Source: Episyrphus balteatus
Lineage: Eukaryota; Arthropoda; Insecta; Diptera; Syrphidae
NCBI RefSeq assembly: GCF_945859705.1
Contig: NC_079138.1
Location: 1,612,001 to 1,676,000, forward strand
Reading direction: 5' to 3'
Length of the DNA: 64,000 nucleotides
Of the stretch, positions 11,768-25,366 are shown piece after piece. How positions within the stretch are numbered: the stretch's first letter is position 1; each line of letters starts with the position of its first letter. Position numbers and translations under genes: made by a program. Under the pieces are notes generated by a model, which did no database searches, was not told the DNA's origin, and saw only the letters and a list, made by a program, of their open reading frames with translations.

Positions 11768-14700
11768 GTAAGTAGAGTAGTAACAGAAAATTGAAAAAGA
11801 AAAAAAAAACAAAAAAAAAAATCTTTCATTTAGTTTTTCCTGCTGAGTTTTCTTTTTCTAACAAAATAATTTCACTCCCTACTTTGGTTAAATAAAAAAA
11901 AAAAAAAACATAAAAATTAAAAGCATGTAGGATAAGTTAAAAGGATACCTGAGAGAGAGAGAGAGTAAATAGCTTCTCGGTCGAATGCAAAGTAAATATT
12001 TTAAATTTCTTTGCAATCATTAATCTACTTCAAAATAAGTTATTTTCAAAGCGAGTAACGTTTTTTTTACAAGTGTCTGTTGTATGATTTTCTCTCTCTC
12101 ATTATTCTTCTGTAAAACATCCTCCTCCATGCAGATCTATTTATAAATTTTGATTAAATTGCTTTTGGACAGCATTTGTGGCTATGAATTTTGAATGCAT
12201 ATTCGTTTCTTTTTTTTTTTTTTAATTTTAATTTTTATACAAAAAAAACCTATTTTGGCTCTGTTCGATTTGATGAAACGTTTCAAATGAAAAAAAAAAT
12301 ACTAAAAATCTATCCAATTTTTGTTTTTTTTTTTCTTCTTTTCTTGTTAACTCTTTTTTCGACAGTGGGTGCGCTATGGGATGGGTAATATTTGCATTGG
12401 CTGAAACCATTTTAATTTACAAAAAAAAAAACGTTTAGTTTTATTTTGTTCATATTGCGATAGCTTTAATTCTTTCGCAAACCAATTGTCACACTACCCG
12501 TCCTTCATTCACGAAAACAAAATAAGTACATAATAATATTAATAAAAATAAATAATACGAATAAAAAAATAAACTTATGGTAAGTTACTTAAAAAAATAT
12601 AATACTCTAATATACTGCATCACTGCCGTCTTGAAATTCTCAGCTATACAAAAATTTGAAAAAGTTTTCACACCTATAACCGTGAAACATCGGTGCTACG
12701 ATGAGAAGCACTTAAATATTTAATAAAAGAGAGGAGAGCCATTATTATTATTATTATTATCATTATTCCTCGTTTGGGGTTTTAAATAATTATTTAATTA
12801 TATATTTTTAAACGTACATACGTAGTATTTTTAGCAATTTCATTTTAAATAGGTTTTTTTATATATTTATCAATTTTTATTTATTGATTTATTATTTATA
12901 TAGATTTTTTGTATGGATTTATCTTTTTTAATTTATATAGTTATTTTATTATTAACCAAAAAACAAAAAGAAATGAAAAGTCAGACTGGGACATAAAATA
13001 AAATGGCGTCAATTTTTGTCTATATGAAGAAGATCTTGCCAACAATATCAAAACAAATCAATCAAGAAATTAAAACAGCTTAAGGACTTCTGAACATTTA
13101 CCAATTTTAACTGGCCCAACTGTTCGTACCAATAAAACAAGAATCTCAAACAAAATGTCTAATTATAACAACGGATGTCCAAAGACTGACCCTCTTAACC
13201 AGTAAACGTAGATTTTCTGGCTATCCAATCAACTGTTAACCAAGCGGCCATAGACATGTACAATGATCTTCCCATGCATTCAAATTTTCTATGGCCAATT
13301 CAAATCGCAGTGTCGGCAAATTCCGGTTCGTCGACATCCATGCCGGGAATAAACTTGTTTTCTTATTTTTTTTAATAAAAAAATAAATAAACGTTAAGAC
13401 AAATTTTAAAATATGCATTTCTTGAATGCACGTTTGAATTTTTACAAAAAATGCAGTTATGAAAATCTGTTTTATAAAAAAATCTTAATTACTGAAAATA
13501 TGTTTCAATATTTCATAGATTGCACAACGATTACCATTAAAAAAATTTAAAATATCGTCACAAATACTGCAATTTATAACTAAATATTCCACCCTTTTAC
13601 GTAAGTCATTTGTACTAAAACGACACAAAAACGACTCGCTCTGGACTCCAAAATTTAGACTTGAATAAAGCAATTATCGTGTCAAAGGAAAGAGAGGCGA
13701 AGATTGGAGAGAAGTTCAAGAAGGAAAATACAATATATATTAGCCTTTATTCTTTTTCTAAGTCTGACTTTTCTGTTCTAATAATTTTTCAAAATAAATT
13801 TTTACACATTTAATATAATATGTACAAGTATGAGTGTGCTAACGTGTCATTTTGTATGGGTTTGCAGTAGTTTTGATATACAAATTCATCCATGTAGTTT
13901 AGGAATATTGAATCCTTCCTTTATACTATCGGGTCATACCTATTTATCATGTGAAGTTAATTAAAAGTGTTTTAATTTTTTATTAGTTATCTTATTTAGT
14001 TTTAAATGCTTACCTGTCTGATATTTTTTTTTTTTTTATTTCGGAACCTTGTCTTGATCTTCAACCTTTGATTAATTATGAAAAACTCTTTCAACGCCCT
14101 TACTCAATTGTTTGCGAAAATATAAATTCACAAGTTAATTCACGTTTAACCATTTAAAAAAATTCTTTTTTCCAACATAACTTTTTTTTTTTATTGAAAA
14201 TAATAAAAATGCAAAATGAGACTTTTTGGAGTTACTCTGTTGCTCAACTTGCACATGGTCTATTTCAACTTTTCTCTTATTCTACATTTTCAAAAACACT
14301 TATTTTCGACATTTTGACTATGACATCAATCAACGTAGGGAGCTTTGTCGGTTTGTCCGTCTACATTTTGTTTATGTTTTTAGCTTTGGTTTAAACTATG
14401 TACTAAATTTCCTACATACTTAGTAATTTCCCTTTTTTTCGAAAACGGTTCATAAAGTTTTATGTTCAAAAATATCATAACGACAACTTGAAATAGAAGA
14501 TATCGTTTTGATAATTTGCTCCCCGAGTGATTGATTGATTATCCATAACACACCTGGAGATCCAACTTGTAATAAGAAAAGAGAAAACCCTGAATATTAT
14601 AAATCTAAATTTCTTTTGTGTAGAGCTTATTTTGTATGACTCATACACGTCATAAATATCTACATTCACATGTTCACCTATCGTTAGAAAGTCCATTTTC

Positions 14701-15196
14701 CATTGGACAATTTGTATATCCTGTTTAAGTAATGAAACACATTACCAGTGCATCTTTTGAGTACATGTATCTTTTTACTACACACTAATTAATCTAATTA
14801 TTATGAATGAAGAGATTTTAGTGTAATTTTCGTTAAGATTAAAATAATATAGAGACATTTATTCTTGGTCTGATTTGTTATTATAATTTTAATTTTATCT
14901 GTATTTTTTATTTTTAGATTTTTTTATTCATATAATAAAACCTATAGCTTGAAATATTTGCCATGAATGTGCTAAAATTATTCGAGCTGTAATAAAAACA
15001 ACAACAACGTAACTTGCACAACTTGATTTAATATTTGCCACCAACAACAATATTGAAAAAAAAAAAAAAAAATATCAAGCAAATTTATGTACAATATTAA
15101 AAAGCTTATTTCTAATAATTTTTAAATTTTCTTCCAATTCTTTTTATTTTCCGTTCTTTTTCATTCTCGAACAAAAACAAAATTCAATCGAAATAG
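11768..15196 (+). other. Ephrin intron of 3.4 kb
   Basis: GT-AG intron, phase 1. It holds poly(A)/poly(T) runs, an (ATT)n run near 12741-12762, GA/CT runs near 11950-11967 and 12092-12101, and short unconserved open frames. A polyadenylation-type hexamer AATAAA lies at 11890-11895, shortly after the in-frame intronic stop (11773-11775). Confidence 0.85.
12741..12762. repeat. (ATT)n microsatellite
   Basis: Short run of ATT units with a single interruption, inside the Ephrin intron. Confidence 0.8.
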
Positions 15197-15744
15197 ATGA
15201 TTACGATAAACATCCCAATGAAGTAGTCAAAAATGAAGAACTCACCTATAATAGTGCAGCACCATCTTTGTATAAATTGCGACGACGAAGAGTACCCGAT
15301 CCACCAAATGAAGAAACAATAACACCACTGACGACGGCAAATAGTAAAGGCAGCTGGCGTTTCAAAACAAAATCGTCATGCAAAAACATTTATCAGAAAT
15401 TTAAATCTCTGCTACAGCTATTGCTATACACAAGCAATCATCGTAATCGTATTAATACAATCCATAATTTTATAAATTTTATTTCTAATTGTAATCCTAT
15501 TATTCTAACAACAACAGTCCTAGTTACTTTAATAAACTTATTTCAATATAAACTGTCATCATCGTGGAGTGTGATGCGGCTATGTTATTCATCATCAACA
15601 TCATCATCACCATCATCATCGAAAGTGCCACCACCAACGAGGACGTCATCTATTAAGCTTACGCCCAAATTTTCGTCCTCATCGTCACCAAAAAAGAAAA
15701 TATATTCACCTGTGGATTGTTGCATTGTAGAAGCCCTACGGTGA
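15197..15744 (+). CDS. Ephrin: Ephrin, last coding exon with membrane segment and tail
   Basis: It joins in phase 1 after an AAATAG acceptor and encodes 181 residues to a TGA at 15742-15744. The exon opens with an acidic stretch (NDYDKHPNEVVKNEELTYN). A basic region follows (KLRRRRVPDPPNEE). Then comes a hydrophobic segment, NPIILTTTVLVTLINLF (around 15493-15545), that could span the membrane once. The C-terminus is a Ser/Pro/Lys-rich tail ending VDCCIVEALR. D. melanogaster Ephrin has been described as a transmembrane ephrin of unusual structure, and this layout agrees with that. The tail lacks the PDZ-binding end of vertebrate B-type ephrins. The CC pair near the end could be acylated, but that is speculation. 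The acceptor has a weak pyrimidine tract, so the exact first residues are slightly less certain than the rest. Confidence 0.85.
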
Positions 15745-16020
15745 ACTTTAAAATAATTTTTTTATTTAATCACTTAAAATTAAAAACATAAACATACAAA
15801 ACAAAAAACAAAAAAAAAAAAAAAAACTGAAAAGGGCAAACATTTGAAATATAAAGTTTTTTTTTTATTTTAAATTTAAATTTATTTAATTTAACAAAAA
15901 AAAAAAAACACTTTTTATGACGAAATGAAAAAACAAAAAAAAAAAAAAAAAACAGAACATAAAACAATTTTTATTAATAAAACTATAAAATTTATTATCA
16001 TTAATATTATTATAAATATT
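15745..16020 (+). other. Ephrin: Ephrin 3' untranslated region (inferred)
   Basis: A-rich, non-coding. A polyadenylation hexamer AATAAA stands at 15976-15981, about 230 bp after the stop. Confidence 0.5.
15976..15981 (+). terminator. Candidate Ephrin polyadenylation signal
   Basis: AATAAA followed by an A/T-rich stretch. It is one of several such hexamers in this AT-rich region, so usage is unproven. Confidence 0.4.
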
Positions 16021-16039
16021 AAAGTAAATTAAGGAACAC

Positions 16040-16240
16040 AATTTATATATATACACGTAATTATATATACATATATATGTATATATATATGTATATATAC
16101 ATTGTACATGGTCATTTAAATGAAATTATATATATTCATATATAGATATATATTTAATTTACATTAAATATATGTGTATATATTTAGGTATATAAAAATT
16201 AAATATATATGTATTTATATATATATATATATTTAATTTA
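16040..16240. repeat. Imperfect TATA/TATGTA dinucleotide-like array
   Basis: Repeated ATATATATGTATATATA motifs over about 200 bp, self-complementary and non-coding. Confidence 0.8.
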
Positions 16241-19200
16241 AATGAACAAAAGAAAAAACAAAAAAAAAAAAACAAAATGTGTATAAGATAACGCATTTAA
16301 ATTGAAACAGAAACTGAAAAAATTGTAGCGAGTATACAGTATGGTTCACTTAGTTCAGGCGCACTGAAACAAAACTATTTATTTTTCATTTTTAGTCTAT
16401 TTAATATATATAAAAGATTAATATACATATTTAATTAAAAGAAAATAAATTTCACAAAATCGAAGAAGTTAAAGTTTTAAATTGAAGTAAAAAAAATTGT
16501 AATAATTGATTCATGATTAATTCAACATTTTCAACAAACTGAAAACCAATATTTCTGATTTATTAATATAATTCATGCGCGAAAACTCGTCATTTATTGT
16601 AAATTCATTCATTTCACATTCATATTAAAACATAATACGAGCATTTTGTAATAAGAATATCTGTAAATTGTTGTCTTACAATTAGTTTAAATCATTGAAC
16701 TTTGTACGCGTGAAGTCATTCAAAATTCACCAAAAAAGGAACAGACAAAAAAGAACAATGTATACTATTAGAATTGTATGTTTGGGACTTTTATAATTTC
16801 ACAAAACAAAGCCATTGTTTTTTATAATTGATAAGTTAGGCATTAAATTTAAATACTGCCTGTGAACATGACAAACAAAATTATACCAGAAAGTGAAATT
16901 AATGTATTGTCTTCATTATTAGACACTGAAGTGTGTACGGCTTTCTAATAATAATAATAAAAAAAACATTCCCATTATTCAACAACAAAGTGCAGCATTT
17001 GTGCCGTAAAGCGTGTGAACTTAATGTTCACATGTTCCTTAGACCGATAAAAAAATCCTACAAAACAGGCTTAAAAATTTAGTTTATGTATAAAATTGAG
17101 CATTTCGAAATTTGAGATCTTAATACGAACACATATTTTGAGAGGTAGCGCATCACACTTTTCGATTTTCTATAGAAAATAGCAAAAGACGGCTTAACGA
17201 GCCGGGGCATAACCTCCCTAAGAATTTGCAACCTCAGTTAATGCACCTTAATTCACCTTAGATCGATGTTTTTCTCCAAAATTCAGCTGAGCGAAAAATT
17301 CATTAAAGAATGTCAATCGAGTTGTGTCAAGGTTCAGCTAAAAATCACATTTTCGTTCCAACAAAACTCGATTATATTTCTTTTTAGTAAACACTCAGAA
17401 AATGGATTTGTTTTACATCTTTTTAACTTACTCACCAAGTATAAGCTCTTCATATTAATGGGAACATATTCTGCGACTTAGTTTTGCATTTTTACTTCAA
17501 AAATAAACACATTTTGTTCATAACCCACTGTTTAGCAAATTTCTATTCATATTCTTGTATTATTTAATGCTCTAAATTTAAAAAAAAAAAAGGTACTCAG
17601 TATTAAATCGATTACTTTAACCATTTGTTAGGTATATTCGTATCCAAGACTTAATAATACCCACCGATTTCAATAGTTTTTTTTTAGGACTAATTAAAAT
17701 CAGTATGCGTTGGGATTTGGATACGAATTCACATTGTAATTCGAGCAGGTACTTTATTTTACTACTGTAGTGTAAGTACCTGTTCGAAATAGACTGTGAT
17801 ATTTGTTTGTTTTTTTTTCCAAATTTTATAAGTCCTCGTAAATCTATTTGCTAATTTATTTAAATGTTTATTTATTAGAATGTTGAAAATTTATTTAAAA
17901 AATTGTTTATTTTTAACAAATGTAAAAATAAAAAAGGGATGTTTCAAAAAAAAAAAAAGAAGTAAGAATACAGAGTTAATTATTATTTTTAAATACAAAC
18001 AAAAAAAAAACAACGAAGAAGCTGTAGATAACGATGAAAATGGAATAAATTGGTGTCAAAAAAAAAATGTTTAAAAAGCTTTACTTAAATTTTTGAATCC
18101 GAAAATCTGTCACGCTTTCCAAATTTCTTCTGAAATTCTATACTAATTCCAAGACACGCATAAAACCGCTTTTTTTGTAATATGAAAAAATGTTGTAACA
18201 CAAAAGTAATAGGGCCTAATTAAATGTATATCTCGATTCTAAAATAAAAATGTTCGAAGTTGCAAAATCCTGACCTAGACACGCATAAAACCGCTTTTTT
18301 TGTAATATGAAAAAATGTTGTAACACAGAAGTAATAGGGCCTAATTAAATGTATATCTCGATTCTAAAATAATAATGTTCGAAGTTGCAAAATCCCGACC
18401 TAGATAGTTTCAATGTATAGTAAATGTAAATAAACCAAAATCGAACAATTTTAGTACTGTCAACTATTTCTTATCTGTTATATTCGAAAAATTTCTACTT
18501 CATGGAAACCATGAAAAATTTCATTTTTCATGGTTTTACATTATATATATATTTTTTTTACAACAAATTCATTTTTTATTACTTCTTTAGAATCAGTTAT
18601 TTATTTTGCAAATTTTAATAAAAGTAATTGGCATTGGCATTAGCGGCGCGTTCGTTCGATTCTATATGCATACATAAAACAATTTTAAATTAGAATCGGA
18701 AACAACTTTCGTTTAGTTGGGCTCAGAAGTGATTGTAAAACTTTGTACAGATGTTTGAAAAATCCTTTTTTTTAAATATTCTTTTATGTTATGTTTTTTG
18801 TGCAATATTTCATTTATTTAATAGATTTGCAGCCCTATTACGGTTGTCAATTATCAATATGATATTTGACAATTATCAAAAAAAAAAGATGAATCGGTAT
18901 TATCGTTATCAATTATTAATTTTGTTGATACAAGTTCAGATTAAAGATCTACTGTAAATAGGTCCATTCAAAAACTCATTGAAAATGATTTACATTCATA
19001 AAATTGAAACTTTCAAACGTCCAACGTCGATTGGCACTTTTCACAACGGTTTCAATTGTCAATCAATTAATTTTTGACAATCGTTATAAGGCTGTTTCAC
19101 TTCCAATAAAAAATAAATGGAATTCATGAATCGTATCTGAAATTTCTGAACAAAAATTGAGCCTTACAGCCCTATTCTGCTATTCGATTCACGTGAAAGT

Positions 19201-22107
19201 CTAAAATAAGAAGTGTTTAAAAGGTGGTTAAAATTAAACCTAGACAATTTTTTTTCTTTAGAATTTAGAACAGTTGAATTGAGCTGGATCTTAATATTTA
19301 TACATAATACTACTTCTTAAGTCGGAATTCTTGAAAAAGCCTTTTGATTTATTATTTAGAACATACAAAATTCACCTTTATATTTGTTCAGAAAATATTG
19401 GTTTTGCATCAATTCGTTAATAACTAACTGTGACTTAAACAAAATTTTATTCTACATAAAATGTTTTTTAGGACTTGGTGAACATATTTAAATATGGCAT
19501 ATAATTTTTTTTTATTTTAAAAACACTAAAAATATGAATTTAGGTCCAAAAATGGTTTTTCACTTTCGTCAATTTTCAAACTGATTTTAATTTTAAAAAC
19601 CTTTCCAACGATATGTATAAAATATATGCTTTGGCTAGAAAAATATAATCTAGACTAAATAACTCTTTAACTTTGATGTTAAGCATTTATGTATACTTGG
19701 TCTTGAGCATTTTATTTTTCATCCACTTCTGAATTATTTTTTCCCACGCAGTCTATTTTGTTTCCTAGGAAATGAAATGATGCCCAAGCGAGAAAAACTT
19801 GATTATTTTCGTTCTCATGTTGGAAACAAGGAAAAAATCCCCCCAATAAAAAAAGTAGATTTTTGTACTCAAACCAACTGCTCTATTAATCGTTGGAAAG
19901 ATCTGAATGTGTTCTTAGGCAAAAAGAAGTTAAAACCAGTTGAAAATTGACAAAGCTAGAATTTGTATTGAAGGTCCAAGATGAATTTTTTCCCTCATTA
20001 TAACCAGATTTTGCTGTGTAATGACATTTTTACATACCGTTGCGAAATCAATGCAACAAGCCATAAAATACGTAATAGGTCCACGCCGGAGTATTTTTGA
20101 ATGTTACACAGTGTAGTTATTACTCTCAAATTGTAAATTTTTATCATCAGTAAAGTTGTTAGTGTACCAACTTAAAAAGAACCTTACTGTATATACAAAA
20201 TTGAAACACTAAAAACAAAACTTGTAAAAAAAAAACAGAAAACAAAAAAATTCAACTCATCTCACACGATCAACCTATGATTTAAGCACGTTAACTTGTG
20301 TCCCTTGCGTCTGTGTAAAATAGATAAATATAAAATAAAATTTAAAATTATAAAAAAATGTAAATTAAGCAAAAAGAAAATAAAAAAAAAAACTTACGAA
20401 AACTAAAAAAAAGAAACACTACTATTTCGATTGAGGAAACAAAAAAAAAACTTATTTTTTAATTGTTTTAAATTATCTTAAGGTCTAGGAAAAACCCGTT
20501 TTTGACTGAAACTAGAAAGTGATTGATATAAAAAATATCTATATATAAATAAATTTAATAATTAAGACACTAAACAAAAAGAAAACTAAACGATAAAAAG
20601 ATGTATTTTATTGCAATGAGGAGAACAAGATTCTTTTTAAATAAGTAAATAAGAAAAAAAAAAAAACAAAAACACAAAAATGAGTAACGGATAAATCAAC
20701 TTAAATTTATATATATATGTACCATGTGTTATACATATATACGTTTTTAAACTGAACGTAAAAAAGTGTTGAAACAGAACAAAAGAAAAAATTGTTGTGT
20801 CGTGATCGAAGTTAAACTAATTTACTTTTTAAGAAACAAAAAAAATTCAATTTTTGTTAAGAAAAAACATTAAAACACAAACGATAATATTCCTCTGAAA
20901 TAAAAAATAAAAAAAAAAAAAACAAAAATAGAAAACCACATTAAAATCCATAAGGACGAAATATAAAGAATAATAAAATTGAAAATGAAAACAAAAAATA
21001 AGAACACCTCTGTAAAAAAATCTTTGCTTTCGATCTTTTTCTCTCTTGAATAAAAACAGGCGGAGTATGAATTCGTTTTAAAAATAAAAGAACAACAAAA
21101 AGCAGTAACAAAAAAGCCATTATCACAATATTTTTTAAGCCTTAATGTATTTTAGTTTTTTAATCTAATTTATAAACACCTTATCATTAAATAAAAAAAA
21201 AAAACTGCAATGTGCAGGCATTGAAAATAATATTATAAAAAAACTTAGCGGTTTGATTATATAAAAATTTTTTTATTTGAAATTGAAGCTAAAACTTTGA
21301 TAAAATGAAACCTTTGAGGACTTGTCATCTTAGGCTGAAGGCTTGAAGGGAATGAAGCAAACCTTGCCAACTGATTGCGATATTGAGAAAAAGCTTACTT
21401 TAATTTTGTTTTTTCGCAGCTTCTTCTGAAAGAAATACAGTTTTCAGAAATGAAAATTTTCGTTTTAAAATTGTCTTGGAATTTCAACTAGTCAAAGATT
21501 ATAATTATAATTTATGTAAAAATTAAAACATTAAGAAATTTAATTTTTGAGTTGGATTAAATTATAGATATTTTTTATGTTGCTTGAAAGATAGTTTTGA
21601 ATTATAACCGCTTTGTATGAAGTAAACATTTGATCTAGTTGTCCCTCAGATATTCTTTAAATGGCATCTACAAAATATAACAACATTCACCCCAATCCTG
21701 AGATTCACGTGGAATTATTTCCACCCGAAATAGTTTGTTCGCCTTGAATTTTAAAAGCTATTGGGAGTTTCCCTCGAAGAGAATTTACATTTTCCGCTAA
21801 ACTAGTTTCTTGTTCGCCATCAAAGTTTAAGTGAGAAAAGAGGTGTCGACCACCTCGAATACTACCTGAAAAAAAGTTTAATATACGGCGAGTTTTCCAA
21901 ACGCTAACAACTTTTCGGAACGATAGGGGAAAAGTGAAATTCAATTTTTCCAGGTGGAATCTTGTTCGCTTAGAACTCACGATAGTCCTGATTGGCTCAT
22001 ATTCTTTCAATTGTATTCAAAAAACAAGGATCTTCTTTTCTACATTAAGTTTTATTTTATTATAATGGTATTTCTTTCTTTTTTTTATAATTCGTTTCTT
22101 TTATTCG
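16241..22107. other. Intergenic region between Ephrin and the synaptopodin-like gene
   Basis: AT-rich DNA with many A-runs. The only structured feature is the 125-bp tandem duplication at 18153-18402. The short frames here (for example 17266-17481 and 18751-18957) have no homology that I recognise and no splice context. Both flanking genes converge on this region, so it should contain their 3' ends. Confidence 0.6.
18153..18402 (+). repeat. Tandem duplication, 2 x 125 bp
   Basis: Two adjacent copies (18153-18277 and 18278-18402) begin GACACGCATAAAACCGC and contain GTAATAGGGCCTAATTAAA. They differ at only a few positions, so the duplication is recent. It is non-coding. Confidence 0.95.
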
Positions 22108-22680
22108 ATATCACACTCGATGGATGGAGGTAATGTTTGAAGATTTATTTATGGCAAGGGTAAGTAAGTCTTGATTTTTTCTCGAAAATCTTAAAAAAAA
22201 TAAATAAATGGATAGGCCTATTCATTGTGAGCTCATATCTGCTAACCGAATCTTGTTTCGAGACCTTGATCCGAAAATATCTGCTTCCGAATGTAAGAAA
22301 AAACAATGTTTCGATTGCAAATAATTCAGCAACCAGACGTCCAAGAAACTTTTGGTTTTCGGTTATGAATAGAGCTTAAAGAGACCTTTCTTTTGATGTA
22401 TCACTCGATGGATTTGGAGAACTTTTTTGAAAATACAATTTTTTTAGGCAAGGGGTTAACCTTGATTTTTTCTCGAAAATCTTAAAAAAATAAATTTCTA
22501 ATTTTTTTTACATAAATGGATAGGCCTGTTCATTGTGAGCTCATATCTGCTAACCAAAACATTTTTGGAGACCTTGGTCCGAAAATATCTGCTTCCGAAT
22601 GTAAGAAAAAACAATATTTCGATTGTAAATAATTCAGCAACCATACCTCCTGGAATTTGTTGGTTTTCAGTTGTGTTTTC
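22108..22680 (+). repeat. Tandem duplication of about 290-bp units
   Basis: Copies at about 22108-22375 and 22396-22680 share CACTCGATGGAT, TTGATTTTTTCTCGAAAATC, ATGGATAGGCCT, TTCATTGTGAGCTCATATCT, CCGAAAATATCTGCTTCCG and AATAATTCAGCAACCA. The second copy has a small insertion. Neither strand keeps an open frame through both copies, so this looks like non-coding tandem repeat DNA. Confidence 0.9.
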
Positions 22681-23946
22681 CATCTTTAATTCTTAATTCA
22701 TTTTTGAACTTCCAAAAACATTTGACTTTCTTTTGCATTGTTTTTTCCCATATTGCCAATTACTTCAAATAAATTTTAATTTACATAATTATTATACATA
22801 TTAATTTTAATTTAGTTATTAAACAGACTTACCGCGAGTTTTATTATTCAAATTAATTAAATATTGCTGCCCGACGAACGTTTTGACAGGATTCCACTTG
22901 TCGTGGTCACGGTTTATCAAAAGAATTTTTCAATGTGTTTCGGTTTTAGTTCATTTATTTGCATAATAAATAAGTCGTTTAAATCGTTTACATTATTTGA
23001 AATGACAAAATCAAACAAAGCAATAATTTAACTTTAGAAAATATATATTTTTATATTTAGATATTTATATATATATTATTTCTTATAATATGTATTTTTT
23101 GAGTTCGGTTTATGCGTACAAACAATATTTTAGTTAAATGATATACATTTTGAGTATTATATTAATTTTGCTATAAACTAATTATTATTCGTTTTCAAAA
23201 TACAATTTCTCTCCCTTCTTAGGAGGAAATGAATTTTGCCAAAAATTGTTCCTGATGAACGCGTTTTGAAATTAAATATAGGTACAGGGTTGACCATTTG
23301 TAGATAAAGAAAATTTAAGTGGTTCTTGACCTTAAAGAAAAAATTGCAAATTCTAAATAATAAGCGATGATTTAAAAACACGCCTATTTTGGTATTGTAT
23401 TGAGTCATAAATGTTAATTTCAGTTTTTACTAATGATAGATATTTCATTAAGGGTGTCGTGCTCTAGATGCATACAAAACTTCTTGTTTACATCTTTATT
23501 ACGCATTTTTCGAAGAAAATTCTCAAATTGACCTCAAGCCAAAATATCACGGACAAGAAAAAACGGATCGGCTTTGCAAAGCAAATATCTCAGTAATAAA
23601 AATCAATCAACATTATTTAAACGGACTTGCAAAGGATAAAATTTCTCCTAAAAATTAAGACCTTAGCGATATATCTATCATAAGTATTAACAGACAAATT
23701 ATGCCTAACATGACTAAAGGTATACCAGATTTTTTAAATCATCGTTAAGTTATATCAAATTTGTAAATAGTGGCTTAATGTTTTTTGGAAACATATCCAA
23801 GAATTACCACCTAATTTTTCTCATCTTTTTACGGGACAGCTTGTATAACATTTAGATACAAAGCCGTTGTTCAAGAAAATCGGCAATGCTTAGAGAAAAT
23901 CGATTCTTTCAAGTTCAGAAAATTTAAATAATGTGTTTGAAGTAGG

Positions 23947-24039
23947 TATCCCAACTAACAATTCTGCTTCTATAAAGCTTTAAAGAAGCAACAGTAGTAA
24001 TTGTAAGGCTTTTTAAAAGCTAAATTGTTAGTTAGGATA
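23947..24039. mobile_element. Mini inverted-repeat element (CCCAACTAACAATT family)
   Basis: Ends TATCCCAACTAACAATT and AATTGTTAGTTAGGATA; about 93 bp, non-coding. A relative with the same left end (CCCAACTAACAATTTGCTTC) lies at about 30773-30843 but lacks a clear right end. Confidence 0.75.
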
Positions 24040-24533
24040 TATAATGTGTTTCCAGTTATGCTTATTTTCTTAAACAACGACGATGTTTATGCATTTTCAT
24101 AACCATGGTGGTAGTAAAATGACTTGGGGCCAGTTTCACACTCAAGTTTGTGGCACTTAAGTTAATATTAGAAATATAAGTACACAAATCTGTACTGCCT
24201 TACCATCCGTTCAATTTAGTGCTAAATTTAAAATTGGCCCTTAGCGCCTTACTTATTAAAAAAAAGATAACTCCTCGTTTTGATTAAAATTAAAAAGCTT
24301 TTTTTCGCCGGGCAAAAAATAAAAGAGAAAATTTAAATTTATATGACCTTCATTTTATGTATGTAATACAAAATTATAAATAAATAATAATTGTAGGTAA
24401 ATAAATAAATAATAATAAAATAAAAATATGTATTATTTAAAAAAAAGAGCAGGCTAACAAACCGATTCGTAAAGGAATACATAAAGTACAATGCATATAA
24501 TTTATAATAATTTGATATATTAGAATATGAAGA

Positions 24534-24539
24534 TTTATT
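24534..24539 (-). terminator. Candidate polyadenylation signal, synaptopodin-like gene
   Basis: AATAAA on the minus strand, about 105 bp past the stop codon at 24645-24647. Confidence 0.4.
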
Positions 24540-24644
24540 TACGTATATAGACAAACAATTTTATATTTATAAACAACAAGATTCATATATATGTATATAA
24601 GGTATTTAATAGTCACCAGAGTTGTGTTTTGTTGCCTTTGCCAT

Positions 24645-25366
24645 TTAAAAATCTGAATAGCGAAGATTGCCAACAGGTTTAGCTGTTACTACCATTGGAC
24701 GATAAGGTTCATGTTTTTTTACTCCACCCCAACCCCTAGCAGAATTATTAAAATTTTGACAATTTGATAAATCGACCGATGAAACCATAGGTATTCTATC
24801 ATTTACGAAGCCCCCAGCATTATAGGATTTATAATCCTGGCTAGGGAACTGCTGTGATTGGGGTCGAGGTGAAGTTTGTGTAACGTAATGACTTTTCATG
24901 GGAGAGCTTGAAAAAATTGTAGGTGAAACGTTTGCTGGCTTATTCAAAGTTGGGACATCCAATGGACGCTGCTGATATGGTGTTTGGTAAGATTGAATCG
25001 GTGATGGATCTGGTTGTTCGAACTTGGCCAATTTATTGTAGGGCAACGGCGAAGGATTGAAGCTTACCGGGCTTGGATGAGCTGAAGATAAAGTTGGTGT
25101 CCACGATTGTTGCTTTTGCGGTTGTGGTGTTCTTGAAAATGAGTGTTGTTGTTGTTGTTGTTGTTGCTGTTGTTGCACCTGATTGTAAGGATCTGTTGCA
25201 GGTTTGGTCAATGGGAAACCGGAATATGGCTTATTTTCAATTGGTGCTGCAAAGCTAGAAGATGGATGTTGGTACACGGGAAAACCACTACTCGGCGGAA
25301 TATAGTGGGATGTTTGAGGTGGTGGTGCATAACTCTCAAGGGGTATCTCCTTGGGCACATACAGTT
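24645..25366 (-). CDS. Synaptopodin-like gene, last exon I
   Basis: Encodes about 240 residues from ELYVPKEIPLESYAPPP to GNLRYSDF and a TAA at 24645. The acceptor (TTTTAG) fits exon G in phase 1, giving VVLPK-ELYVPKE. The content is Pro/Ser/Gln-rich with an 11-Gln run coded by CAA/CAG. A more conserved-looking end follows, SARGWGGVKKHEPYRPMVV. No folded domain is visible. This type of disordered Tyr/Pro-rich C-terminus suits a cytoskeletal adaptor. Confidence 0.85.

Larger units (their letters stand above)
22681..24644. other. Intergenic DNA and 3' flank of the synaptopodin-like gene
   Basis: No exon seen. It contains one small inverted-repeat element (23947-24039) and, at its right end, the probable 3' UTR of the minus-strand gene with AATAAA on the minus strand at 24534-24539. 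Confidence 0.6.
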
